DNA from: Treponema sp.
Lineage (GTDB): Bacteria; Spirochaetota; Spirochaetia; Treponematales; Breznakiellaceae
Length of the DNA stretch: 8,615 nt
Direction: 5' to 3'
Assembly (NCBI GenBank): GCA_031289935.1
Contig: JAITON010000218.1
Span: 1 to 8,615, forward strand
Positions 1 to 6,685 of the stretch are shown piece by piece. The first letter of the stretch is position 1. Every line of letters starts with the position of its first letter. Position numbers and translations under genes: made by a program. The notes under the pieces were generated by a model. It worked only from the letters and a program-made list of their open reading frames with translations. It made no database searches and had not been told where the DNA came from.

Positions 1-1053
1 GTTACCGAGGCTCTGGGGATGGCCCTGCCCGGCAACGGTACTATCCCGGCGGTTTTCGCCGAGCGGCTCAGGCTCGCCAAGAAGACCGGCCTCCTCATCA
101 TGGACCTCTAGAAGCCGGATAGACGCCCCCGGAGTATTCTGACCGGCCGGGCCTTTATGAACGCCCTGGCCCTGGACATGGCCCTGGGCTGCTCTACCAA
201 CACAGCCCTGCACCTCCCGGCCATTGCCCACGAGGCGGGCTTTAAGCTCGGCCTTGAACTCCTGAACCAGGTGAGCGCCCTTACCCCGAACCTCTGCCAC
301 CTGGCCCCGGCAGGCCCCTGGGCCGTCGAGGATTTGCACGCCGCCGGCGGCGTCAGCGCGGTCTTTGCCGAGCTTGCCCGGAAGGGCCTTCTGGACCAGG
401 GCGCTCCCACGGTCTACGGCATCCTGGGCGACGCGCTCAAGGGCGCGGTCAACCGTAACCCCGAGGTGATTCGCCCCATCGAGAACCCCTATTCGGCCAC
501 CGGCGGCCTGGCCGCGCTCCGGGGGAACATCGCCCCCGAGGGCTGCGTGGTCAAGCGTAGCGCCGTAGCCCCCTCCATGCTCAAACACGAGGGCCCGGCC
601 CGGGTGTTCGAGGGGGAAGACCAGGCCTTTGAGGCTATCATGGCTGGCAAAATCAAGGCCGGGGACGTAGTGGTCATCCGCTACGAGGGGCCCCGGGGCG
701 GTCCCGGCATGAAGGAAATGCTGGGCCCCACGGCGGCGCTCGCGGGCATGGGTCTGGACGACCAGGTGGCCCTTATCACCGACGGCCGTTTCTCCGGGGC
801 GACCCGGGGCGCGGCCATCGGCCACGTTTCCCCGGAAGCCGCCGAGGGGGGCCCCATCGGGCTTTTGCGGGAGGGCGACCTCATCGCCATCGACATTGAC
901 GGGCGCTCCATCAGCGTAAAGCTGGACGAGACCGGGCTGGCCCGGCGCAAGGCCGCCTGGAAGCCCCTGCCGCCCAAGGTCTCGGAGGGCTATCTGGCCC
1001 GTTACGCCAGGCAGGTGGGTTCAGCCGCTACAGGGGCTATTTTCAAAGATTAA
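1..1053 (+). pseudogene. ilvD: Dihydroxy-acid dehydratase, C-terminal part, interrupted by in-frame TAG
   Basis: IlvD dehydrates dihydroxy-isovalerate and dihydroxy-methylvalerate in branched-chain amino acid synthesis, using an Fe-S cluster and Mg2+. Frame 1 is open from the window edge to a TAA at 1051-1053 except for a TAG at 109-111. IlvD similarity continues on both sides: TEALGMALPGNGTIPAVFAE before the stop and GCSTNT, LHLPAIAHEAG and TDGRFSGATRG after it. The Ser of GRFSG is the presumed catalytic base in this family. About 200 N-terminal residues, with the cluster cysteines, lie outside the window. The next ATG, at 157, has no Shine-Dalgarno sequence and would start mid-domain, so re-initiation is unlikely to give an active enzyme. 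Family assignment is near certain. Whether the gene is a true pseudogene or carries a sequencing error cannot be settled here. Confidence 0.85.
109..111 (+). other. Premature amber codon inside ilvD
   Basis: The codon follows Ile-Met-Asp-Leu, at a position where the family usually has Leu or Val (pattern I-M-E-L-L/V-E-K-D-I). TTG to TAG is a single change. TAG also ends the genes at 3533 and 4728, so it is a normal stop in this genome and routine recoding is unlikely. Confidence 0.9.
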
Positions 1054-1104
1054 TCATGCAATAAGTTTGCAGCTTCCCGGTAAGAAGCCTCCATCCACAA
1101 TAAA

Positions 1105-1129
1105 GCCCCCGGAGATAAGCCCCGGGGGC
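1105..1129 (-). terminator. GC hairpin between the convergent ilvD and eno genes
   Basis: GCCCCCGG at 1105-1112 pairs perfectly with CCGGGGGC at 1122-1129 around a 9-nt loop. Read on the minus strand it lies 20 nt past the eno stop and is followed by CTTTATT, a weak T-tract. On the plus strand no T-run follows. It is most likely the eno terminator and may also slow ilvD transcripts. Confidence 0.6.
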
Positions 1130-1149
1130 CGCATCATCGTTATGGGCCG

Positions 1150-2451
1150 TTATTTTTTGAGATTGTAGAAGGCCTTTTTCCCGGCGTACTCACCCACGCC
1201 TTCAAGCTGGTCCTCAATACGCATGAGCTGGTTGTACTTACAGACGCGGTCGGTGCGGCTCATGGAGCCGGTCTTGATCTGCCCGGTTTCCAGGCCCACC
1301 ACCAGGTCGGCGATAAAGCTGTCCTCGGTCTCGCCGGAACGGTGGGAGACCACGGCGGTGTAGCCGGCCTTCTTGGCCATTTCCACGGCCTCGTAGGTCT
1401 CGGTCAGGGTGCCGATCTGGTTCAGCTTGATGAGGATCGAGTTGCAGGCCCCTATATTGATACCCTTTTCCAGCCGCTTGGTGTTGGTTACAAAGAAGTC
1501 GTCCCCCACGATCTGGATCTTGGAGCCCAGGGCGCGGGTCATCTTTACATAGCCGTCCCAATCGTCCTGATCCAGAGGGTCCTCAATGCTGATGATAGGG
1601 TACTTCCTGACCCAATCGGTGTACATGGCGATCATCTCGTCGGCGGTAAAGAGCTTGCCGGGATTGGACTTCCAGAACTTGTAGCCCTTCTTCTCCCCCT
1701 CGCCGTAGAGCTCCGAGCTGGCGCAGTCCATGGCGATGCCGCACTGCTCGCCGTCCGCCTGGTAGCCGGCCTTTTCGATGGCCTTGACGATGTACTCCAG
1801 GGCCTCCTCGTTACCGATATCCGGCGCAAAGCCGCCTTCATCGCCCACGGCGGTATTCTTGCCCGCGTCCTTTAGAAGCTTCTTCAGGCTGTGGAAGACC
1901 TCGGCGGTCCAGCGCACGGCCTCCCGCATGGTTTCGGCCCCCACGGGCATGACCATGAATTCCTGGAAGTCGATCTTGTTGTCCGAGTGCTTGCCGCCGT
2001 TGATGATGTTGGCCATGGGCACCGGGAGGAGCTTCGTGTGGAAGCTCCCCAGGTACTTGTACAGGGGAATGTCCAGGAAGCTCGCTGCCGCCCGGGCCGT
2101 GGCCATGGACACGCCCAGAATGGCATTGGCCCCCAGCTTGCCCTTGTTCTCGGTACCGTCCAGTTCGATCATGGTCCGGTCGATATCCACCTGCCCCAGG
2201 GCGTCCTGGCCCTGAATCTCCGGGGCAATGATATCGTTCACGTTGGTCACCGCCTTTTGAACACCCTTGCCCTGGTAGCGGTCCTTGTCCCCGTCCCGCA
2301 GCTCCACCGCCTCGTAGTCCCCCGTGGACGCCCCCGAGGGCACCGCCGCCCGGCCCATGGAACCGTCTTCCAGGACCACGTCAACTTCTACCGTGGGGTT
2401 TCCCCGGGAATCCAGAATCTCCCGGGCCTCCACATATTCAATGATACTCAT
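1150..2451 (-). CDS. eno: Enolase (phosphopyruvate hydratase)
   Basis: Cytoplasmic glycolytic enzyme that interconverts 2-phosphoglycerate and phosphoenolpyruvate. It is 433 residues long, normal for the family. By family comparison the active site is complete: the mobile loop SGASTG at 39-44, H155 and E164 around the HSDNKIDFQEF segment, E205 (GDEGG), the metal ligands D242, E290 and D317, K342 (ILIKLNQIG), H370-R371-S372 (SHRSGETED) and K393 (QIKTGS). The start is the Met of MSIIEY. GGAGG (2457-2461 on the plus strand) sits 5 nt ahead of it, whereas the two upstream in-frame ATGs would include that site in the coding region. The gene stands alone, with its own promoter in the spacer shared with the lipoprotein gene and a hairpin after its stop. 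Confidence 0.98.
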   Translation of the reverse strand: MSIIEYVEAREILDSRGNPTVEVDVVLEDGSMGRAAVPSGASTGDYEAVELRDGDKDRYQGKGVQKAVTNVNDIIAPEIQGQDALGQVDIDRTMIELDGTENKGKLGANAILGVSMATARAAASFLDIPLYKYLGSFHTKLLPVPMANIINGGKHSDNKIDFQEFMVMPVGAETMREAVRWTAEVFHSLKKLLKDAGKNTAVGDEGGFAPDIGNEEALEYIVKAIEKAGYQADGEQCGIAMDCASSELYGEGEKKGYKFWKSNPGKLFTADEMIAMYTDWVRKYPIISIEDPLDQDDWDGYVKMTRALGSKIQIVGDDFFVTNTKRLEKGINIGACNSILIKLNQIGTLTETYEAVEMAKKAGYTAVVSHRSGETEDSFIADLVVGLETGQIKTGSMSRTDRVCKYNQLMRIEDQLEGVGEYAGKKAFYNLKK

Positions 2452-2456
2452 CTCTG

Positions 2457-2461
2457 CCTCC
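2457..2461 (-). promoter_or_regulatory. Ribosome binding site fixing the eno start
   Basis: GGAGG on the minus strand lies 5 nt upstream of the ATG at 2451. It chooses MSIIEY over two in-frame ATGs 4 and 6 codons further upstream. Confidence 0.85.
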
Positions 2462-2492
2462 ATTAGCATATACTAAACTTAAACTAGCGCTC

Positions 2493-2521
2493 ATTATGAT
2501 ACATTGTAAAGATTGTTGCAA
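2493..2521 (-). promoter_or_regulatory. Probable eno promoter
   Basis: On the minus strand, TTGCAA (2516-2521) and CATAAT (2493-2498) are 17 nt apart and match the sigma-70 consensus at 4/6 and 5/6. The predicted transcript starts near 2486 and has a leader of about 35 nt. Its -35 box lies in the spacer of the opposing promoter. Confidence 0.6.
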
Positions 2522-2532
2522 TATGCTATAGC
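2504..2532 (+). promoter_or_regulatory. Probable promoter of the lipoprotein-NDPK operon
   Basis: TTGTAA (2504-2509) and TATAGC (2527-2532) are 17 nt apart and match the consensus at 4/6 each. Transcription would begin near 2539, ahead of GGAGG at 2549-2553. This is weaker than the opposing eno promoter, and the two overlap. Confidence 0.45.
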
Positions 2533-2561
2533 TAGTACAAGTAACACTGGAGGAATTCGAT

Positions 2562-3533
2562 ATGACCCGTCTGTTTCGGCAGATTCTTTTTCTTATCCTG
2601 ATGACCGCCCTGGGAACCGTCCTGCTGGCGGGTTGTTTTTGGGGGCCCTCTCAAACCATCGTGATACGGGACCGGGAAGGTTACGAGGCCGCCCGGATCA
2701 TCATTTATGACGAAGGGGGCCGCAAAAAGACCGATGACTTCTTCCATAGCGCCGTGGGCAGCAAATCTTTCTCCCAGGAACCGGGGAAATACCGGCTGGT
2801 GGTCTACGATTCCTGGGGCTATTGCTACGAAACCGGCTTCTATCTTCTGGAAGAAGGCCAGCGTCTGGCGTTCAGTCTTTCGGCAGATGGCCTGGCGTCG
2901 CCTCTGGGGGATATCATCCTAGGAATCCCGAAGATGGTGGGCATCAAGATCGAGAACAGCTCCGATATTTACCAGATTGATGAAATAAGGATAGCAGGGA
3001 ATGCCGGCGGGTCCAGCCCCATCTGGTATGACCGGTCTTCCCTGGGCGTGAATGCCAGAACTTATCTGGTCGAGCCGGGGACCTACTATATACGGCTTTT
3101 CGATAATAAGAATCATCTTTTTGTATCGGATCCGGTCTCCCTGGCAGCCGGGCAGAATCAATGGCTCTTTACCCACACCGATACCCGGCTGGAATACCGG
3201 GACCAAACCGCCGCAGTGAACCGTTCCATTCGGGCGGGAAACACCGCGGAACTGGAGATCCGCAATACCTCGGCCGCGAGGCGGATCCGGTCGGTCTACC
3301 TCTATAACCTGCGGGGGTCCGCCTACAACCCGGAATTCTATGTCAGCGGTATCAATATTGGGCCCGGTACAAACCGGACCTTCCTGATCACGTCCTCGCC
3401 CCAGAACGGTCAAAACGTCCAGTATGACGTCGAAATTTATGATTATTCTAGCGGTCACTTTACCCTGCGTTCGATATCCATCCCCGCAGGCATACTGCGG
3501 ACGTACAGCTATAACGGTTTTTCATTTCAATAG
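2562..3533 (+). CDS. Lipoprotein with three beta-rich repeats, function unknown
   Basis: A 323-residue protein starting with a basic N-terminus, a hydrophobic segment and the lipobox L-A-G-C with Cys25, so it should be lipid-anchored on the outside of the cytoplasmic membrane or in the outer membrane. I do not recognise the family. The mature part contains three similar units of roughly 75-90 residues (about 32-107, 126-205 and 229-317). Each has an opening I-x-I-x-N/D strand, the motif Y-x(4)-Y/F-D (77-83, 175-181, 288-294) and a closing G-x(5)-F/Y strand after a Gly at 99, 197 or 310. The first two also share E-P-G-x-Y. This looks like tandem beta-sandwich domains, suited to binding or scaffolding rather than catalysis. 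GGAGG at 2549-2553 lies 8 nt before the ATG. The next gene begins 10 nt after its stop. Confidence 0.85.
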   Translation: MTRLFRQILFLILMTALGTVLLAGCFWGPSQTIVIRDREGYEAARIIIYDEGGRKKTDDFFHSAVGSKSFSQEPGKYRLVVYDSWGYCYETGFYLLEEGQRLAFSLSADGLASPLGDIILGIPKMVGIKIENSSDIYQIDEIRIAGNAGGSSPIWYDRSSLGVNARTYLVEPGTYYIRLFDNKNHLFVSDPVSLAAGQNQWLFTHTDTRLEYRDQTAAVNRSIRAGNTAELEIRNTSAARRIRSVYLYNLRGSAYNPEFYVSGINIGPGTNRTFLITSSPQNGQNVQYDVEIYDYSSGHFTLRSISIPAGILRTYSYNGFSFQ

Positions 3534-3536
3534 GAG
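3532..3536 (+). promoter_or_regulatory. Ribosome binding site deciding the GTG start of the NDPK gene
   Basis: AGGAG overlaps the TAG stop of the lipoprotein gene and sits 7 nt before the GTG at 3544. The reading frame is open further upstream, to 3424, but that part lies inside the lipoprotein gene and has no such site. Confidence 0.75.
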
Positions 3537-3543
3537 CAATAGC

Positions 3544-4728
3544 GTGAGTAAAGCCCTTTCGTATGTTATGGTGACCCCTTACACGGTGGCCAAGAGCCGT
3601 ACCGGGGGGGTACTTTCCCGGCTTTTGTCCCGGGTGGACCTGGAACTGGTGGGCGCCCAGATGATCGCCCCGGATCAGGTTTTTGCCACCGAGTACGCCG
3701 CCAAGCTCCGGCGCTACAACGCTCCCAACGACCAGACGCTGCTGGCAGACTATGTAGCGCAAAACCTGGGGCCCTCCGGGGGGCGGCGGCATCGGACCCT
3801 GCTGCTGCTGCTCCGGGGGGAAAATCCCTGCGAGAAGCTGGTGGATATCTGCGGCCACATCCTCCACGTAACCCAGTCCCAGGATATTGACGCCCTTTCG
3901 GGGGAGAAGATCCGGGACACCTATGCGGACCTGATCATCAGCCACGATGACCCCGGCACGGTAACCTACTTTGAGCCCGCAGTGCTGACCCCCCGGAACC
4001 AGGAGGAGGCCGAAGAGGACCTCAGCTTCTTCGCCCAATTTCTTAAGGGGCAGGAGAGCATCATCCAGAACATCAGCTACCCGGATCCGGCAAAAATCGA
4101 GCGGACCCTGGTGATTATCAAGCCCGATAACTGGGACCACCCGTCTTCCAAGCCGGGGACCATCATCGACATGTTCTCCCGGACGGGCCTGCGGATCGTG
4201 GGCATTAAGGTACACCGCTTTTCTCTGGCCGAGGCTCTGGAGTTCTACGGCCCGGTGGAGGGGGCCCTGCAAAAGAAGCTGGGACCCGTTTTCGGGAAGA
4301 AGGCCCGGGAGATTCTGGAAAAGGAACTGGGCTTCTCCTTAAGCGACGAGACAGGGCAGCGGCTCGTGGAGACCGTAGGGGCCGAGTATGCCCGGGACCA
4401 GTTCCGGCGGATCGTCAAGTACATGTCCGGCACCCGCCCCGAGGAATGTCCCCCCGGGGAAAGCCGCAGCCCGGGACACGTTATGTGCCTCATCCTGATT
4501 TACGAGGGGGAGAATGCCATCGCCAAGATCCGGGACGTGCTGGGCCCCACCGACCCCCTTAAGGCCCCCAGCGGCACGGTCCGCCGGGAGTTTGGGAGCA
4601 ATGTTATGGAGAACACCGCCCACGCTTCGGATTCCCGGGAAAGCGTGGAACGGGAGACCGGCATCGTCCGGACAAACGAGAACTCCATGGGGGAGATCAT
4701 CAGGACCTACCTGGCGGAACGCGCTTAG
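3544..4728 (+). CDS. Tandem nucleoside diphosphate kinase-like protein
   Basis: NDPKs move the gamma phosphate between nucleoside di- and triphosphates through a phosphohistidine. This 394-residue protein is far longer than the usual 140 and seems to be a duplicated NDPK. The C-terminal copy (about 187-375) keeps the family's key residues: K193 in IIKPD, R330, T336 in GPTDP, R347, N357 and the nucleophile H360 in N-T-A-H-A-S-D-S. It also carries an insert of about 50 residues after F-Y-G (roughly 242-300) and a shorter one before the H-V-M strand. The N-terminal copy (about 5-145) aligns as V-T-P-Y for I-K-P-D and L-R-G-E-N for Y-E-G-E-N. It has Thr11 for the Lys and Val100 for the Arg, so it is probably inactive, though His134 sits near the histidine position. 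The start is GTG. The gene follows the lipoprotein gene by 10 nt, so the two are likely co-transcribed. Confidence 0.85.
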   Translation: MSKALSYVMVTPYTVAKSRTGGVLSRLLSRVDLELVGAQMIAPDQVFATEYAAKLRRYNAPNDQTLLADYVAQNLGPSGGRRHRTLLLLLRGENPCEKLVDICGHILHVTQSQDIDALSGEKIRDTYADLIISHDDPGTVTYFEPAVLTPRNQEEAEEDLSFFAQFLKGQESIIQNISYPDPAKIERTLVIIKPDNWDHPSSKPGTIIDMFSRTGLRIVGIKVHRFSLAEALEFYGPVEGALQKKLGPVFGKKAREILEKELGFSLSDETGQRLVETVGAEYARDQFRRIVKYMSGTRPEECPPGESRSPGHVMCLILIYEGENAIAKIRDVLGPTDPLKAPSGTVRREFGSNVMENTAHASDSRESVERETGIVRTNENSMGEIIRTYLAERA

Positions 4729-4743
4729 GACGGTACAAACGGC

Positions 4744-5490
4744 TTACTCCGCAGGGACGAACTCTGGGGAGGTCCATTCATCAAGATCGAGATAAGTTTC
4801 GGGCACGGGCGGGGCGATGGAGAGGAGCTCTACGCTGAAGACCAGCATGGAGTTGGGCGCAATAGTACCGCCCCCCTGTTCACCGTAGGCCAGGGCCGAG
4901 GGAATGTAGAACTTAAAGGTACTCCCCACAGGCATAAGCTGAACGCCCTCGGCCCAGCCAGGGATCACCTGGGCCAGGGGGATTTCCGCCGGATAGCCCA
5001 CCTGGGAGGTGCTGTCGAAGACCGTCCCGTCCAGGAGGGTCCCCTCGTATTCTACGGTAACCGTGTCCTCATAGTTAGGTTTGAGGCCGCTGCCCATGGT
5101 AACCACCTCGTACTGGAGCCCGCTTGCGGTGGTGATAACCCCCGTCTTTTTACCGTTCTCCTCCAGGAAGGCGGCTTCCTTAATTAGATTTTCAGCCGCA
5201 ACTTTGTCCTGGGCCTCGTAGTAGGCGGTCTGCATCAGGGTATAGGCCTCGTCATCGCTGAACCGGGTCTCGTTGCCCTCCATCACGTCCCGAATACCCT
5301 TGGCGACTTCCTCATAATCGAACTTAAGCCCCGTGGTTTTAAGGTCGCTGCCGAACCACATGCCAAAGGAATAACTGGCATCGGTAATGGTAACCGTCCC
5401 TCCCTCTGTGGCGGCCCCTTCCGTTTTGTTACTACAGGCGGAGAGGAGGGCCGCAGATACGAGCATGAGCAGTAAGGTTTTCTTCATCAT
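4744..5490 (-). CDS. FKBP-type peptidyl-prolyl isomerase lipoprotein (Mip/FkpA-like)
   Basis: Prolyl cis-trans isomerase and likely folding helper at the cell envelope. From the chosen ATG the protein has 248 residues: a signal peptide with lipobox L-L-S-A-C (Cys19), a helical segment resembling the Mip/FkpA dimerisation region (about 35-115), then an FKBP domain (about 120-225) with V-E-Y-E-G, D-G-T-V-F-D-S-T, Q-V-I-P-G-W and A-L-A-Y-G-E-Q-G. These supply the Tyr, Phe-Asp, Val-Ile, Trp and Tyr of the ligand pocket. An acidic tail of about 22 residues follows. The start is uncertain: ATGs at 5502, 5490 and 5487 share the frame. I prefer 5490 because GGAA lies 6 nt upstream, although the ribosome site is weak. 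It converges on the NDPK gene with a 15-bp gap. Confidence 0.93.
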   Translation of the reverse strand: MMKKTLLLMLVSAALLSACSNKTEGAATEGGTVTITDASYSFGMWFGSDLKTTGLKFDYEEVAKGIRDVMEGNETRFSDDEAYTLMQTAYYEAQDKVAAENLIKEAAFLEENGKKTGVITTASGLQYEVVTMGSGLKPNYEDTVTVEYEGTLLDGTVFDSTSQVGYPAEIPLAQVIPGWAEGVQLMPVGSTFKFYIPSALAYGEQGGGTIAPNSMLVFSVELLSIAPPVPETYLDLDEWTSPEFVPAE

Positions 5491-5533
5491 CTTTCTTTCC
5501 ATTATTCGTAAGATTCCGGGAAATACAACCCGG

Positions 5534-5551
5534 CAGATTTAGAAAAATCTG
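5534..5551 (-). promoter_or_regulatory. Hairpin at the 5' end of the FKBP transcript
   Basis: CAGATTT and AAATCTG form a perfect 7-bp stem around a 4-nt loop. The predicted transcription start (about 5550) falls at its edge, so the mRNA would begin with this stem. No T-run follows it on the minus strand, so it does not look like a terminator for the gene upstream. A 5'-terminal stem can protect an mRNA from decay. Confidence 0.5.
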
Positions 5552-5556
5552 GTATC

Positions 5557-5585
5557 AATATATCCGATCCCTCTGAGTTCGACAA
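5557..5585 (-). promoter_or_regulatory. Probable promoter of the FKBP gene
   Basis: On the minus strand, TTGTCG (5580-5585) and TATATT (5557-5562) are 17 nt apart and match at 4/6 and 5/6. The predicted start near 5550 gives a leader of about 60 nt. Its place in the 149-bp gap after the DUF2156 gene supports separate transcription. Confidence 0.55.
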
Positions 5586-5651
5586 GGGCCCGCGCCAAAC
5601 GGGAAGCATATTTTGCAAGAAGGGGCTTTGAGCCGGGGGCCGGTTTGAGGG

Positions 5652-6593
5652 CTATCCGGCGGGGTTGCTGGCGATCCATTTTTTAACAAAACCGCATGGA
5701 CGGTAGGTTTCTTTTGCCTGCCTCATGCCTTCTTCGCCCAGGTCCTGTTCGCGGTTGATGTGGGTGTAGGCTTCGTCCAATGATGCGGCAAAGAACATAT
5801 TGATTGCCTGGTAAACGCCCTTGTATTCTTCTATGCCTTTTTCAAAGTGGACGGTGAACATGCTTCCATCCGCAATGGCTTCGCCCAGACAATAGGCTAT
5901 GGGTTTATTACGCACATAGAGGATTTTTCCTTCCAGCTTTAACCGCGATTGCAATTCGAGGGCTTCTTTTGCAGCGGCGAAGTCGCCTTCCTCCCCCTTA
6001 TCTGCCTGCCAGCGCAGGAGGACGCGCATCGCGTCAGCGGCATTGTCTTTGCCGAGGGTGCGCAATTCTGTCTCGCCATAGGTATTCCTAAAAGCATTTA
6101 CCAGGTTGCGTTTTTTTTGCAGTTTTTTGCCGGCCAGCGTGGCGAGGCTTTCGCGGGTATAGATATAGTCAAAGTTATCGCGGTCTTCGGTGAGCACCAT
6201 CCCTCCGGCGCTCAATTGGGCCGCGCGGGAATTGATAACAGACTCCGGTATCAGCTTCCAGTAATCATGCGTGGTAAAAAGCTGTTTGATTGTTTCGATC
6301 CCCGGCGCAGAAGGCGAAAGGATAAAGAACTTTTTGCCCTCCCATTCGCCGGAGACCACAAGAATCCGCCCTTTTACCTCTGGATTTTCCACGGAATCCA
6401 AAAGAACCGACAGCCGGTAGTTGTAGCGCCGTCTAAAGAGGTAGAGACCGGCAAAGGTCAGTTCGGAAATCCCCCCGGAGGCCTTGTGCAGGATTTTTTC
6501 GCACTCGTCCTGTAGAGCAATGTCTATGGGCGCAAAAACAGGAAAAACAGGGAGAGGCAGGGATGTATCGGCCGCCTCCTTTTGGTCGCTCAT
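5652..6593 (-). CDS. DUF2156 (LPG_synthase_C-like, GNAT-fold) protein
   Basis: A 313-residue protein of the DUF2156 type, related to the catalytic domain of phosphatidylglycerol lysyltransferases, which use aminoacyl-tRNA. Many stand-alone bacterial members have no known substrate. Family-typical segments are F-D-Y-I-Y-T-R-E-S-L with K-K-R-N (141-163) and I-N-R-E-Q-D-L-G-E-E-G-M-R-Q-A-K near the C-terminus (279-294), followed by Y-R-P-C. No membrane segments are visible, unlike full-length MprF, so it is probably cytoplasmic. The frame stays open to a TTG at 6692, but that codon lies against the -35 box of the divergent gene and has a poorly spaced ribosome site. I prefer the ATG at 6593, which has a -10 box exactly 6 nt upstream and no ribosome site (leaderless). 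Four 60-base samples I counted average about 51% GC, against 65% in one sample of the GH13 gene, so its composition may differ. Confidence 0.85.
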   Translation of the reverse strand: MSDQKEAADTSLPLPVFPVFAPIDIALQDECEKILHKASGGISELTFAGLYLFRRRYNYRLSVLLDSVENPEVKGRILVVSGEWEGKKFFILSPSAPGIETIKQLFTTHDYWKLIPESVINSRAAQLSAGGMVLTEDRDNFDYIYTRESLATLAGKKLQKKRNLVNAFRNTYGETELRTLGKDNAADAMRVLLRWQADKGEEGDFAAAKEALELQSRLKLEGKILYVRNKPIAYCLGEAIADGSMFTVHFEKGIEEYKGVYQAINMFFAASLDEAYTHINREQDLGEEGMRQAKETYRPCGFVKKWIASNPAG

Positions 6594-6599
6594 GGGGCC

Positions 6600-6605
6600 A
6601 GTATA
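6600..6605 (-). promoter_or_regulatory. -10 box for a probable leaderless DUF2156 transcript
   Basis: TATACT (5/6) on the minus strand is separated from the ATG at 6593 by only 6 nt, which would place transcription at the A of ATG. The -35 region (TTCCCC at 17 nt) is poor, so the promoter is uncertain. Confidence 0.4.
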
Positions 6606-6685
6606 GTTCGAAATGGAGGCTTGGGGAAGCTTGCGCAGCATGGTCACCGTGGCCGCAATACCCGGGTAAAGATTTTTGATCACCC

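Noticed and set aside
157..1053. A complete 298-residue gene starting at the ATG at 157
   Set aside because: The same frame upstream of the TAG is clearly IlvD, the ATG has no ribosome site, and the protein would lack the Fe-S cluster region.
1072..1088. Hairpin GCTTC/GAAGC after ilvD as a terminator
   Set aside because: The stem is only 5 bp and has no T-run. The hairpin at 1105-1129 is far stronger.
3460..4272. Long open frame on the minus strand opposite the NDPK gene
   Set aside because: It is a shadow of GC-rich coding sequence with no domain and no ribosome site, while the plus strand has clear NDPK motifs. The minus-strand frame at 6433-7560 is rejected for the same reason.
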